Positions 45,893-56,800 of a stretch of 64,000 nucleotides of DNA are shown in pieces (the first letter of the stretch is position 1; every line of letters starts with the position of its first letter). Under the pieces are notes generated by a model. The model was not told the origin of the DNA and ran no database searches. It saw only the letters and a list, made by a program, of their open reading frames with translations. The stretch is from contig JAOWBW010001461.1 in assembly GCA_026119855.1 (NCBI GenBank), positions 62,001 to 126,000 on the forward strand, read 5' to 3'. A program made the translations under genes and the position numbers. Source of the DNA: Campanula takesimana. Its lineage: Eukaryota > Streptophyta > Magnoliopsida > Asterales > Campanulaceae.

Positions 45893-46732
45893 ATGGCAAA
45901 TCCCTTAATGAATGAATTTGCTAGGCCCAAGGTCGACACCTCTATGTCGTGCATTGTCTTGACCGATGCAGCGAAAACCTATGAGGCCAAGGGTCATTAT
46001 TTTAGTCAATTGCCTAAATTTCAAGGTCTTCCTGGTGAGGATTCTTTGAACTTCTTGAGAGAATATATGATGATTGTGTCAGGATTCCCAGTCAAAGATG
46101 GGGTGACTGACGAACAATTAAGACTAAAATATTTCCCTTTTGCTCTTCAAGGTGCAGCCAAAACATGGCTATTATTACTCCCGGCTAGGAGTATTACTAC
46201 TTGGAACCAGTTGCATGATATTTTTCTGAAGAAATTTTTCCCACATGCCACGTTGGCCACCTTTAGACAAAAAATGATAGGTTTTACTCAAGATCCAGGT
46301 GAGCCATTCCATGAGGCATGGGATAGATTCAAAATGTTACAAGTGCAATGTCCCCATCATGCTTTTCCTGCGGCCCTTTTGCATCAGACTTTTTATGGGG
46401 GATTGACTGCAGCCGACCAAGCTATGGTTGACAATGCAGCAGGTGGGTTTCTAGGATCTATAACTGTTGATCAAACCCAAGAATTATTTGAGTTGCTAGG
46501 GGCCAATTCGCAAGAAAAAGGCTCCAGATGGAAACCAAGGGGGGTGCATGAAATAAGTGGAGGAGATGAATTTGCTAGGCAAGTAGCATTGATGAACCAA
46601 AATTTGGCAAAATTTAATATGAATATGGGTTCATCAAGTGCTAAATATCTGATATATGTGCTTATTGTGGTTCTAACACTCATGCTACTAATGGGTGTCC
46701 AAGTATTGTGCAGGGTAATTCTGAACAGGTAA
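45893..46732 (+). CDS. Gag (capsid region), frame-broken before the zinc knuckle
   Basis: ATG 45893 gives MANPLMNEFARPKVDTSMSC. A retrotransposon Gag core follows: FQGLPGEDSLNFLREY, LRLKYFPFALQGAAKTWLLL, WNQLHDIFLKKFFPHATL and GEPFHEAWDRFKMLQVQCPH, all hallmarks of the capsid domain that packages element RNA in cytoplasmic particles. After about 46645 this frame runs into unrelated sequence and stops at 46732. The expected CCHC zinc knuckle (CAYCGSNTHATNGC) lies in the next frame at about 46660-46700. A one-base shift therefore separates capsid from the rest. This could be a mutation or, less likely, a frameshift site; ordinary plant Gypsy elements read gag-pro continuously. Confidence 0.85.
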   Translation: MANPLMNEFARPKVDTSMSCIVLTDAAKTYEAKGHYFSQLPKFQGLPGEDSLNFLREYMMIVSGFPVKDGVTDEQLRLKYFPFALQGAAKTWLLLLPARSITTWNQLHDIFLKKFFPHATLATFRQKMIGFTQDPGEPFHEAWDRFKMLQVQCPHHAFPAALLHQTFYGGLTAADQAMVDNAAGGFLGSITVDQTQELFELLGANSQEKGSRWKPRGVHEISGGDEFARQVALMNQNLAKFNMNMGSSSAKYLIYVLIVVLTLMLLMGVQVLCRVILNR

Positions 46733-48351
46733 ATGCTATGCAAGGTTACCCCCCAAGGCAAAATCAAGGTGGTATGTATTCTGACACCTATAATCCAGAT
46801 TGGAGAAATCACCCGAATTTGTCATGGAGGGGTAACCAAGGGGAGCAGTTTCAACAAAAGCCTATTTATCCTCCTCCCCCACAAGGGAATCAAGACCAAC
46901 AGCCCAAGCAATCTCTGGAGGATATGATGAGGACAATGATGCAAGAGCAACAGGAAATTAGGAGAATGATGAAGCAGCAAGAAGCGGTTAACAAAAAGCT
47001 GGAGACCCAAATTGGGCAACTAGCTGAGGGGCAACAAGGGCATAAGCCAGGCACTTTTCCAAGCCAAGGGCAGCAAGCCATGGCCATAACTACCCTATAT
47101 AATGACCATGAGGTAACTTCTGTTTCTACATCTTCACCTGCTATTGAGAATAAAGTTGTTGAAAAAGGTACTAATGGATTGGGAGAATCTTCTAATACTG
47201 AATCTCCCACTCCCAAGCCATATGTACCTCCCATTCCTTTTCCTGGCACTTATATGAGGCACAAATTAAATAAACAAATGTCTGACCTCTACGAGATGTT
47301 TTCTAAAGTGGATATTAATCTCCCGTTGTTGAATGTGATAAAAAATATCCCTGCTTATGCTAAGTTTTTCAAAGAAATTAATTCCAAGAAACTTAAGTAT
47401 GGGAAAGATGAAAAGTTAATAATGGGAGAGAGTGCTAGTGCTATAGTTCGACAAGACCTTCCACCTAAAATTAAGGACCCCGGGAGTTTCACAATTTCCA
47501 TTACTTTGGGGGACTCTACTAAGGTGAAGGCGATGTTGGATCTTGGTGCTAGCATCAATTTATTGCCTTATCACATGTATCTTAAGTTAGGCTTGCTTGA
47601 ACTAAAACCCACGACTATGACCCTTCAACTTGCTGATCGTTCCACAAGGCAACCGTTGGGTATTGTGGAGGATGTTTTGGTTCAAGTAGGTGATTTGATT
47701 GTCCATGTAGACTTCATTGTGCTTGAAACTGTTAATAATGTTGGCAGTCACCGTGAATCTCCCATATTGCTTGGGCGACCATTCATGGCAACCACCAACA
47801 CCATAATTAATGTGGGTAATGGGACATTATCAATGTGTGTGGCTAATGAACACTTAGAGATTCCTGTGCATGACATTATGAAACATCCTTTGACTGTGGA
47901 GGATGAGGTAGATGAGTGGGTTCATGAGAAGGTAGGAGATGAGAGTGGTAGTGGGAAAGTGGAGTGTGTGTTGTCTGGCGGTGAGAAAGCTAGGGATAAT
48001 GCGGAAGTTCATGACATGGCCACATCCCATAAGGCTGACGAACACCATTCTAGTAATGGCCCGTTTCACCCCCTAGGCCACCTCAATAAGAAGTTGGTGC
48101 CGGATAGAATACCTTGCACCACTCCTGTTGCTCCGTGTTCTGCAGGTACTAATAAAGAGGAAAAGAGCCCAAAAGTGAAAAAGAAAAAGCACAAGGGCAC
48201 CACAAAGATCCCATGGTTTATCTCAGAATTACTTAAAATGGGACTTGAGATGTGGGCCAATGGGGGATCCAATGCAAGAGAACACTCAAAGTGGGCAAAA
48301 GGCAGAAAAACAAAAGCCAGAGTTAAGGTGGCTAATCTTCCCCCCAAATAA
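46656..48351 (+). CDS. Gag C-terminus (zinc knuckle) plus aspartic protease
   Basis: Open from a TAA at about 46645 to the stop at 48351. It holds the CCHC knuckle (C-x2-C-x4-H-x4-C), a Gln-rich helical linker (QEQQEIRRMMKQQEAVNKKL), the conserved PYVPPIPFPGTY, and a retropepsin domain with active-site KAMLDLGASINLLPYHMY (LDLGAS in place of the commoner DTGA/DLGA triad neighbourhood, with Asp present) and the flap-end motif SPILLGRPFMATTNTIINV. A Lys-rich tail follows. No reverse transcriptase motif follows the protease. The only starts in this frame are downstream (ATG 46738), so the part may not be translated unless ribosomes shift frame from gag. Confidence 0.85.
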
Positions 48352-49071
48352 AAAAAAAAAAATGGGGGCCCAGTCGGGCTAACGACGTTAAACAAATGCG
48401 CTATTTGGGAGTCAACCCAATGAGGTATGTTTTATATTATTGCTTTTACTGCCTTGTGTGTCATCCGAAAGGATCTCTCTGAGTTTGTGGGTTTATAGGG
48501 GAGTGTAAATAGTGTCACCCTCCAAAAAGATTTTATTTTATTGAGTCATTTTAATTTTCATAATGGATATTACGCCTGTGATGTTTGTTGTGGTGATGTG
48601 CAGTATTTTGGACCCAACCAAAGGAGTCTGTAGCAGTTAAAAAAAAAAAAAAAAAAAAAAAAACAAACTGCTACAGTAAATTCGGCTGCTGTAAAAAAAA
48701 AAAAAAAAAAAAAAAACAAGTTGCAGCCTATTCCCGCAAAGATGTCATTCTATGATCCGCAGAATATCCCCAATTGCATTCCCTGTTTGTAAGTTGGGTG
48801 AAAGTGAAAAGTGAAGAACAAAGTTGGAATCAAAGTTTTGGTGAAGGCTTTACATGGTGGAGTTGGGATGTCATCAAAGGCGTTTATGAGCTTCTGCACC
48901 GGTCATCTTCCTCACTTATGGTGCAACTAACCGGTGGACCCAATGGTTGGAGGTATCCCTACCCTTGCTATTCTTCTTGTTTTTCTTGCATTGAGGGCAA
49001 TGTTTGATTTAAGCGTGGGGGTATGGGGTACTAGTTATTAGTATTGATGCTGTCATCTCATCACATGTATG

Positions 49072-49104
<33 letters not shown>

Positions 49105-49713
49105 TAAAAGAAAAGAGAGGCTATGTGAAAACCCGCAAGGGCGCCTAGGCAAAAGGAGAGGAAAAGAGAGCAAATTTGGAATTCTATGGCGGAGGCAACA
49201 CAAGGGGTGTATGGAGCGTTTGGGTAGGATTTTCATCTTGTAGTAGGAGGTTTGTGTTTAGAGGTGTTAGGTTAGAAAAATCCTCATAGTTCTTATTGGA
49301 GTAATAAGGGGAGTTGGTGTTTTGTTTTATGAGGTAAATCATTGTTAAAGACTTATCTTAACGTTGATTTCTTTTTGAGGGAGATCGTAGTGTAAGATAA
49401 GCGTGGGGGAGAATAGGTCATTTTAGTCCCCCTAGCTTTTGAGTGGGCCCTAGTTGGATATGTGTTTTTACTATTGGTGTTACTATCAATTAGGGCCGAA
49501 AATTTTTGTTTTTGTTATTGTTTGGGAGTTATAAGGAGCGGAGTTTTTCATTTATACTCCGAGTGTGTTTATTTTTATTCTTGTGTGGTTGTTGGTTGAT
49601 GTAGAGGAGTTTAGATATCATTTTTCTCCATGCAACGCTTATTAGACCGGTGCTTAGAAAGGGGGGTTAGGAATATTACTTGGGACGAGTAATGGTCTAA
49701 GCGTGGGGGAATT
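48352..49713 (+). other. Non-coding 3' region of the gag-protease element, three PPT-like motifs
   Basis: Where pol should be there is 1.36 kb without coding sequence. TAAGCGTGGGGG occurs three times (about 49010, 49399 and 49699). The last runs directly into the 3' LTR as GTGGGGGAATT (49703-49713) and is the polypurine tract. Long A runs lie at 48641-48663, 48693-48715 and 49077-49102. Confidence 0.75.
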
Positions 49714-51101
49714 TGATGGACGAATTTATACATATATTATCTCTACATATTTGTGTTGGTTTGAGTGTCTTTTTAATGTAATTTAGACTAGTTTTGTGTA
49801 AGTTTTGGTTTTTATTCATTTGAGGAACTTTGTGAGAAAGGGTGTAATTTGGAGCACTTTTGAGTGTGTTTTGTAAATTGCAAAGTCCGAGGGCCAAAGT
49901 CAAAGTCGGCTGAACCAGCATTAAGGTCAAGGCAGTATTCAAAAAAGTCAACAGAAGAAGAATCGGGCAAAACATGAAAAAAAAAAAAAAAAAAAAAAAA
50001 GGAAGCGAGCGACCGCTCAACCAAGACCAGGCGACCGCCCAGATCAAGCGCCCGCGCGCACCAGACCGAGCGCCCGTGTGAATTAAAGTGAGAAAAAGAC
50101 CCCGCGCTCTGTCCATTCAAGCGCCCGCGTGCCCATAGGCGGGCGGCCGCCCGGTGTCTGCGCAGAGAAATCCGAAATTTACTAAATGTCCAATATTTTG
50201 CAATCTCTTCCTAATTTTTGGACTCCTCTCTCTCATGTATAAATAGTTGAGTATCAGATCTGTTTAGGGATCCTCTCTTTTTAGGCTTTCTTTAGTTTTA
50301 TTCAAGGTTTTCAAGTGTAAACAAGATTCAAGGATTATTCATCATTCAAGCGATTATCCAGGTTTTATGTATCTAAACTTAATTCTTGTGATTCTTGCTA
50401 TGGATATGCGTAGCTAAGTTATTTGTTCATGGATTGGGTATAGTAACTATCAAATCTCTATGCTAATTAGGGTTTAATTAATATTAATCTTGTTCTTGTT
50501 CATAAGAATAGAATTTAATTCGTTTAAAGATTTCAACCTTATAGGTAGATATTGTTGGTCTTTACATCATCTTGGTATAGATTATTGCACTAGCGTGGAT
50601 AATTTATATATTGAAAAAGTATTCTTGTGATTAGATTTAATTGAAGACCTAGCGGAAATCAAAAGAGTCTAAAATCAATTGTTCTTTGGAACTTAATAAA
50701 TTGGTTTTGATGTGTTGTTGACCTTGCGGAATTCATCACATAGAGATAATAATAGGGTTGCAATCCGGTGACCAGACCGTCCCAACTCTTAAATAAGTGA
50801 ACGATTTCTTGAACAAGTTTAATTATCTTTTTAATATAATAGCATAGAGAGGAGATAGTTATGAACCCCAATCTGTGAATCTTTGTCATCTTGATTTAAT
50901 CTTTGCTTGAATTTAGTTTATTTTCAGTTTTAATTAGTTAATAAAAATCAAATCAAAACCCCCATCTTGTTACTTTTACACCAATTAAATAAGCTTGTAT
51001 TTCCACCAAGTCCTTGTGGTTCGACCCTTACTTTTGTACACTGCTACTCCGGTACTTGTGCACTTGCAAGGTATTTTATCACAAGTAGATTTTGTCCATC
51101 A
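49714..51101 (+). repeat. 3' LTR of the gag-protease element
   Basis: 1388 bp. It differs from the 5' LTR by a longer uninterrupted A-tract and, as I read it, five single-base changes (in AGACCGAGC, GGGTATAGT, AATTGAAGAC, TTTATCACAAG and AGTAGATTT). Confidence 0.92.
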
Positions 51102-51594
51102 TCAAGTACAATTTTGTTTGCTTCCTCTTGTTGTGTGGCTATCTTGTCCAATCTTTCTCTTTGAATTGTTTAAATTCTGTCCACTCTTCCTTTACCGGTG
51201 ATAAGCCTACTCCTTTTTTCCCTCTTTCTCTTAGCTGCCTCCCTTCCCATAGGACGAGGAATGGATCCAACCGAGTTTGAATCAGATACATCACTTTCAC
51301 GTGTTCTCTTACATCTATTGCTACCAGATCCTGAATTTCCGCCTACCTGACTTGCGTAACGTGGTTGATCTTGGATAGAAAGCCACTCTTCCATCAAGGA
51401 AGTGGTCTGATTAGGGAGAATTGAAAATATTAACTGGTCAAATGGTCAAACAATATTGAGTTTATTTATTGATTCTATTTGTATTTACTAATTTCATATT
51501 TTTTTGTCATTCATTTTGGGTCTGTTCGTGATTGTGGATTAGAGCTTTTGCGCGGATTAGTGAATATAATTACCTCCACAAAAATAGTTACCAC

Positions 51595-51825
51595 TTTCTC
51601 CGTCCTGATTTAATTTTTTTACTTTGACTTTGAACGAGGATTGGAAAAAAAATATATTGAGAGTATGAAAACTAAAGTATGAGAGAGAACACGGGTAAGG
51701 TGTTTTTGTTGTGAGAATGACAAATGAGTCTCATCGTCCATTTTAGGTAATAAAGTAAAATAAAAACCTTAAATTGAGACAAAACAAAAAGAAAAGTAAG
51801 AACCTTAAATTGGGATAGAGAGAAT
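51595..51825. mobile_element. Degraded Stowaway-like MITE
   Basis: TTTCTCCGTCCTGATTTAAT at the left roughly pairs with CCTTAAATTGGGATAGAGAGAA at the right, around a typical interior with GTATGAGAGAGAAC. Target site not preserved. Confidence 0.45.
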
Positions 51826-53056
51826 GAGTAAATGAATAGCAAGAGATGAATATAGTATTTTAAAATTTGATATGGTTATTTTTTTATTTGTTGGCCAAAA
51901 TTTATAAATATATATATATATTTTTTTTTGATTTGATATGACCACTTTTACGGAGTGGGGGAGGATTTTTTTGGGCGAAAGTTTTTTTTTTATTTATTTA
52001 TTAATATTTAATATTTAATGTTTTTATGGATTTAAATTATTATAAAATCATGTCGTCGCCGTGCATCGCGCGTGAGTTGTTCTTATATATTTAAATTAAT
52101 AAGAAATTATGTCATCCATTATATATATATAGTTCACTATTTTTTGTTTTAATTTATTTTCAATTAAATATGAATTTCCCCATAATAAATTAATTATTTG
52201 CTATATTCATTATTTAACTCTCTCTGATACAAGTGTTCTTTTATAATTAAAAAAAAAAAACAATTTACCTTTCTAAGTTTATACTGTTTATTTGTTAAGA
52301 AACATCAATGATGTTTCTTATGTTTGTACTTTGCTAAAAAAAAAATGTTTGTATTGAAAATACTGTATTTAAAGAAGTATTTTATATTGTATAAAAAAAT
52401 TCCGTCCCTCATTATCTTTACTTTAGTTTGCATGTTTTCTGTTTAAATAACTCCCCGTGCATCGCACGGGAGTAATGCTAGTTATTATAAAATAATGAAG
52501 ACATTATTAATAAATAACATGCTATTAAAATTAAAATAAAATTTTAATAACAAACTTATAAAACCATGTATTGCGCGTTAATCTAGTTGCCTATTAAAGT
52601 TGAAAACAACAGCGTACTATGATGGTAGCTTTTATAAATGTAATGAGCCGCGTGATGTCTACTACAACTGCTAGTGACAATTATAGATCCTGTCTCCGTC
52701 AGTCTCACCTTCGAAGCAAAGAAATCAGGATTCCAGTGAATAAGCTTCTACCACAAAAAGTATGAGCCGATATAGGAGACAAAAAATTGGGGACAACTGG
52801 ATTCTGAAATTAAGAACCCTGAATCTCTTTGCATTTTGTAATACGACTGATTAACTGCTGCCACAAAATAAGAAAACTAAATTTTCTAAAATTAACATGC
52901 GAATAGAATGTTAAAAAACTAAGCATGTACCCAGGAAGGAACACAATCATTTTCATCAAAAAAATTACCTTCAAACTTTCAGACGGAGATTTTTTAAGCT
53001 ACCATGTTTGATAAATGGATAAAACCTACAAGGTGACTACTGCAGTGAGCATCAGC
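51826..53056. other. AT-rich DNA downstream of the QNG1 homologue
   Basis: No coding signal. It contains a Helitron-like end (52454-52481) and two weaker relatives of that hairpin at about 52060-52080 and 52562-52586. The last few hundred bases before 53057 are probably the QNG1 3' UTR. Confidence 0.45.
52454..52481 (+). mobile_element. Helitron-like 3' terminus
   Basis: CCCGTGC-ATC-GCACGGG forms a perfect 7-bp hairpin. Seven bases later comes CTAG followed by T, the Helitron signature of hairpin, short spacer, CTRR and insertion before T. The 5' end was not found. Confidence 0.55.
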
Positions 53057-53149
53057 TCAATAGTATATGGAGAGCGTACGATGATGTTGGAGAGATGGGG
53101 TTTGGATGCCAAATGACCATAACCAAAGATCCAATTCCACACTTAGCAC
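53057..53149 (-). other. QNG1: QNG1 homologue, last coding exon
   Basis: It encodes VLSVELDLWLWSFG..., ending HHRTLSIYY and TGA, 31 codons with a TTGCAG acceptor at 53150-53155. It lies 3188 bp from exon 6 and is easily missed: exon 6 alone gives a reading frame that ends a few codons into the intron. Confidence 0.93.
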
Positions 53150-53830
53150 CTGCAATCGTAAGAAAAAAGAATTAATGAAATTTAAAAAAGTTTTTGAGCA
53201 TATGCGCCATAGTATACCTACGATAATTTCGTGACAAAAGGCAGTCTAAGTTAACCTTACAACACACATCATATGGAGAAAAAGAGGTAGACTATTATGA
53301 AGGATATTGCCTCTAATACTACCCCTTACAACAATAATGTACTTGAATTGAAATGCTACAACTTCATCCATTCAACTTATTTTGATGCTTCCAGGATGTA
53401 TAATGATTGTTTCAACTCTCCATACACAACACAAATATCATTCATTCATCAAGTATGTGGAAATGACGGCAAATATTTTGTCTCAAGTTAACAACTTGAG
53501 GCTTCTTCCAGACAAGTGAACATCAACGTCAGAAGCCTTAAATGCATCCACTCAATTGAAAATTGTTAAAAGCCTCACATTGTTTAGTTTGAGGCTTGTA
53601 TAATTGAACGTACCCACTACTTAGTACTGTGTAGTTTGAGGCTTGTATAATTGAACGTACCCACTATTTAGTACTACAACCATCAGTGAACTCCATAAAG
53701 AGTACTACAAACTATAAATTTGTGGTTTGGTAGGTTATAAAATGTTGCTTCGAAAAGTTGTACTCCTTTCGTCTAAAAGCTCAATGTGCACAGTTAGCTA
53801 CTATTAGGCACAATAACTAAGGAGTGAATA

Positions 53831-53887
<57 letters not shown>

Positions 53888-56800
53888 TCAAAAGTGTTGT
53901 GAGTAGAAAAGAGGTTGCGAGTGTGATAGTCGGATGTGGTTGGCAAGTGGGACCCACAATTGAAGTGTGTGAGTATGACAAGTGGGGTATGATAAATATA
54001 CTAACAACAAAGGATATCCATTTTAGGAAGTGGGACTTATCAATGACACCCTTTAAACGGGTAAGTGTGCACACCGAGCTGGGACGGAAGGACTATGGAT
54101 CATATGGCTAAACAAGTGAAGCAAGGGCTATTGAATGTAAGTGTGGGCGTAAAAGAAACAAAATGGATAAAATCATGTCTTCATAGATATTGCAACCAAA
54201 GATCAATGGCATAACCAAGAGCAACTTGATGTATACTAGCCCCACAATGCATCATTATTTTTTTATGGTCCAACCGTCCAAGCCATCCAGTTTAGTGTGG
54301 AATGCCAACTTGAAAGCATACTCAAAAATTAAGAATAAAAAACCTCTTCGACTAAATGCTAATTGTGTGTGTATATGTGTGTGTTATTGAAAGGGATCAT
54401 CTTACAAATTAATACAAGAGAAAACCCCAACACAAAGAAATACTAAAAGGCACATGGAAAATGAGACAACAATATACTCCCTCCGTCCCATTGTATACTT
54501 CAAAGAAAATTTGGGTTCAAGAATTAAGAAAAAGGTGATGTGTTGTGAGTGTAGATGGTTTGGTAAGAGAGAAAAAGTGGGGTAGAGAATTGTTAGTGGG
54601 TAATTGTTGTGAGTATGACATGTGGGGTCCACAAATAAATAAGTGTTAAAAACTTTCCTTTTTAGGCTTTGAATTTTAAAATGGGACGACCAAAATGGAA
54701 ATTATTGAAGTTTAAAATGGGACGGAGGGAGTATACAAGAGAAATGAAATCCTCCCTCCGTCCCACCTCACTTGACACCCAAGAGGTGCAATAACTAAGG
54801 AAAAATAATAAAATAAGGAAAATGTGTGGTAGAAAATGAAGAGAGAGAATGAGTGGGGTAAATAGTAGTGTTGGTTGAATAAATGAGTGGTGGAAATGAA
54901 GATAAAGAATGAGTGGTGGGGTAGAGTGAATATAAAATTATAAAAAGTAGGCTATTTTGGGAAGGGCCAAAATATGTTTAGCCCCCCAAAGTATCCACCC
55001 ATTCCCACTTTGCCACCCAAACCCAATTTTGTCCCAAAGTGACCTTCTAATTTGTCATTTGTCCCAGTTTGACCTATGACCTCCTCTGACCCCTAACGGC
55101 GTTAGAAAGTTAACGAAAAATGGTCATGTGCATATCATGTGAGGGGTATTTTGGTGGTTTTAATTTGGGGGTTTTAATACCCAGAGGAATTCAAGACAAC
55201 GCGTCCTTCTCGACAAACCCACCAAAAATTAAGCCTCAGATTCTTGTGAAATTCGAAGGAGGAGTGAATCGCGATCGGCGTTTTGCAAGAAGGAAAAGCC
55301 TCTCACTCTCTCTCATCTCTAGACAACCTCCGCCACCAACGTTCTACGGCGCCACCGTTCTACGGTTCCACCGGCTTTCTCGACAACTGCAATAGTCATT
55401 ACGAATCTAACGCCACCGCCACCGGCATCGTCACCGTCCTCCACGACTTCATTTTCTTCTCCATCTCTTTTTCTTTGTGAATTTACGGAGAACTGTGGAT
55501 CTTGACCGGCATCGTCACCGTCACCGGCTTTCTCTGCGTTTTGATTTTTATTTTGTGGATCTGGGCTTGCTATTTGACGATATGAATATGCAATTGTGTT
55601 CGTGTGCGTGTTCATTTTCATAAATTTGAGTTTGTTATTCGTATATCTGGGTTTATTATTTAATGATTAATGCTTGTTGTTTGCAGATCTGGGTTTTTTT
55701 TCAATGATTTGATTTTTATTTTTTTTAAATATCTGATAATTTTTTCAAATCCAAGTTTGCTTTCGTGGAGTAAAAACTTTGAGAGGTCGCTGTGATCTTG
55801 ATGCTGGTTATTGATTAAAAGATAAGTTATTACTTGTGTGATTTAGGTTTTGTGATTTGGGTTTTGGGAGAAGGAATCAAGAACAACAATGGCGGAATTT
55901 GGATTAGAGAGGAAGGGGTGGGTTTGTCGATTCTGGAAAAATGGCGGCGGTGGTGGTCATCGGATTCTGGAAAATTGGTGGTGGTGGTGGCGGTAAATGA
56001 AGGTTGATGATGGTGGTGGTGGAGAAAGGGTATAAATGGACCTTTATACCCTTTCATTTTCAAGAAAAATGATAAAAAGAACCCTCACATGACATGCACA
56101 TGACCATTTCTCGTTAATTTTCTAACGCCGTTAGGGGTCATAGGGGGTCATAGGTCAAACTGGGACAAATGGAAAATTAGAGGGTCACTTTGGGACAAAA
56201 TTGGGTTTGGGTGGCAAAGTGGGAATGGGTGGATACTTTGGGGGGCTAAACATATTTTGGCCTTTGGGAAGTGTCAAGTGAGCTGGGACAGACCAAAATG
56301 GAAATAAGTGTCAAGTGAGCTGGGACAGAGGGAGTACCTGCTTTCCAGTTTTTTTACGAATCAAGTCCCTTATCTTCTCCACTGCATACACTGAACAAGC
56401 TCGCAGTTCAACTTCCTCCTCACTGCCTGAAGAAATTTCATTGTTAGCCTCAATAATATCAGCCAGGGCAGAGCTATATCTCAGTACTCCAAGCTGCTGA
56501 AGCACTGCAGGCACGATGTAGTCCGCAAATATAGTAATGGAACCAATGTCACTGAAGTCTCCATATCCTTGACCTTTAAATGCACCCCATAAGTCAGCAG
56601 TAAAAATCTGAGCTCTTTTGTAAAGGAAAATCTGGTGGCCTTTGTACACGGTATGATCTCGGAATCCTGTATATGGTAACTTAAGAGTTCATGATCGGGT
56701 ACAGTCCTTCACTGGTGTGACTATAAATTCCCCCAAACACATACTCCCTCCGTCCCGGAATGATGTTCCGAATTTTTTCGTTGTTTGTTCGAATGAACTT

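Larger units (their letters stand above)
44271..51101 (+). mobile_element. Young gag-protease-only LTR retrotransposon, 6831 bp
   Basis: Two nearly identical LTRs (44271-45654 and 49714-51101) begin TGATGGACGAATT and end TTTTGTCCATCA. Identical TCAAG flanks lie at 44266-44270 and 51102-51106. A primer-binding site, gag, aspartic protease and polypurine tract are present. Reverse transcriptase, RNase H and integrase are absent, so the element depends on an autonomous partner. By primer site and protease it belongs with plant Gypsy (Athila/Tat-like); this placement is inference. Between the LTRs I count five substitutions plus variation in an A-tract, implying a recent insertion. Confidence 0.92.
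44151..51400 (-). pseudogene. PIF/Harbinger ORF1 (accessory protein), split by an LTR retrotransposon
   Basis: The N-terminal part (51107-51394, minus strand) reads MEEWLSIQDQPRYASQVGGN, a Ser/Arg-rich stretch and PRPMGREAAKRKREKRSR. The C-terminal part (44151-44265) reads TRAKNMKIWYELSEKEHLED and ends LFDQLTAELCGN. Joining across the 6.8 kb retrotransposon restores the coiled reading IATQQEEANKIVL-DK-TRAKNMK. The layout PMGR..AKRK followed by a charged C-terminus is typical of the NAM-associated/Myb-like ORF1 of plant PIF elements, which assists the transposase. A frame shift near 51175 also breaks the N-terminal part. Confidence 0.75.

Noticed and set aside
47355..48395. Minus-strand open frames opposite the gag-protease gene
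   Set aside because: They mirror the coding strand of a retrotransposon and contain poly-Phe from the A-tract; they are shadows.
55120..55480. Protein-coding exon within the Mutator-like element
   Set aside because: The frames are CCACCG-biased without a recognised domain, and both strands are open over similar stretches.
56311..56649. 112-residue frame as a complete small protein
   Set aside because: It is QNG1 exon 6 plus a few intron codons; the true continuation is exon 7 at 53057-53149.
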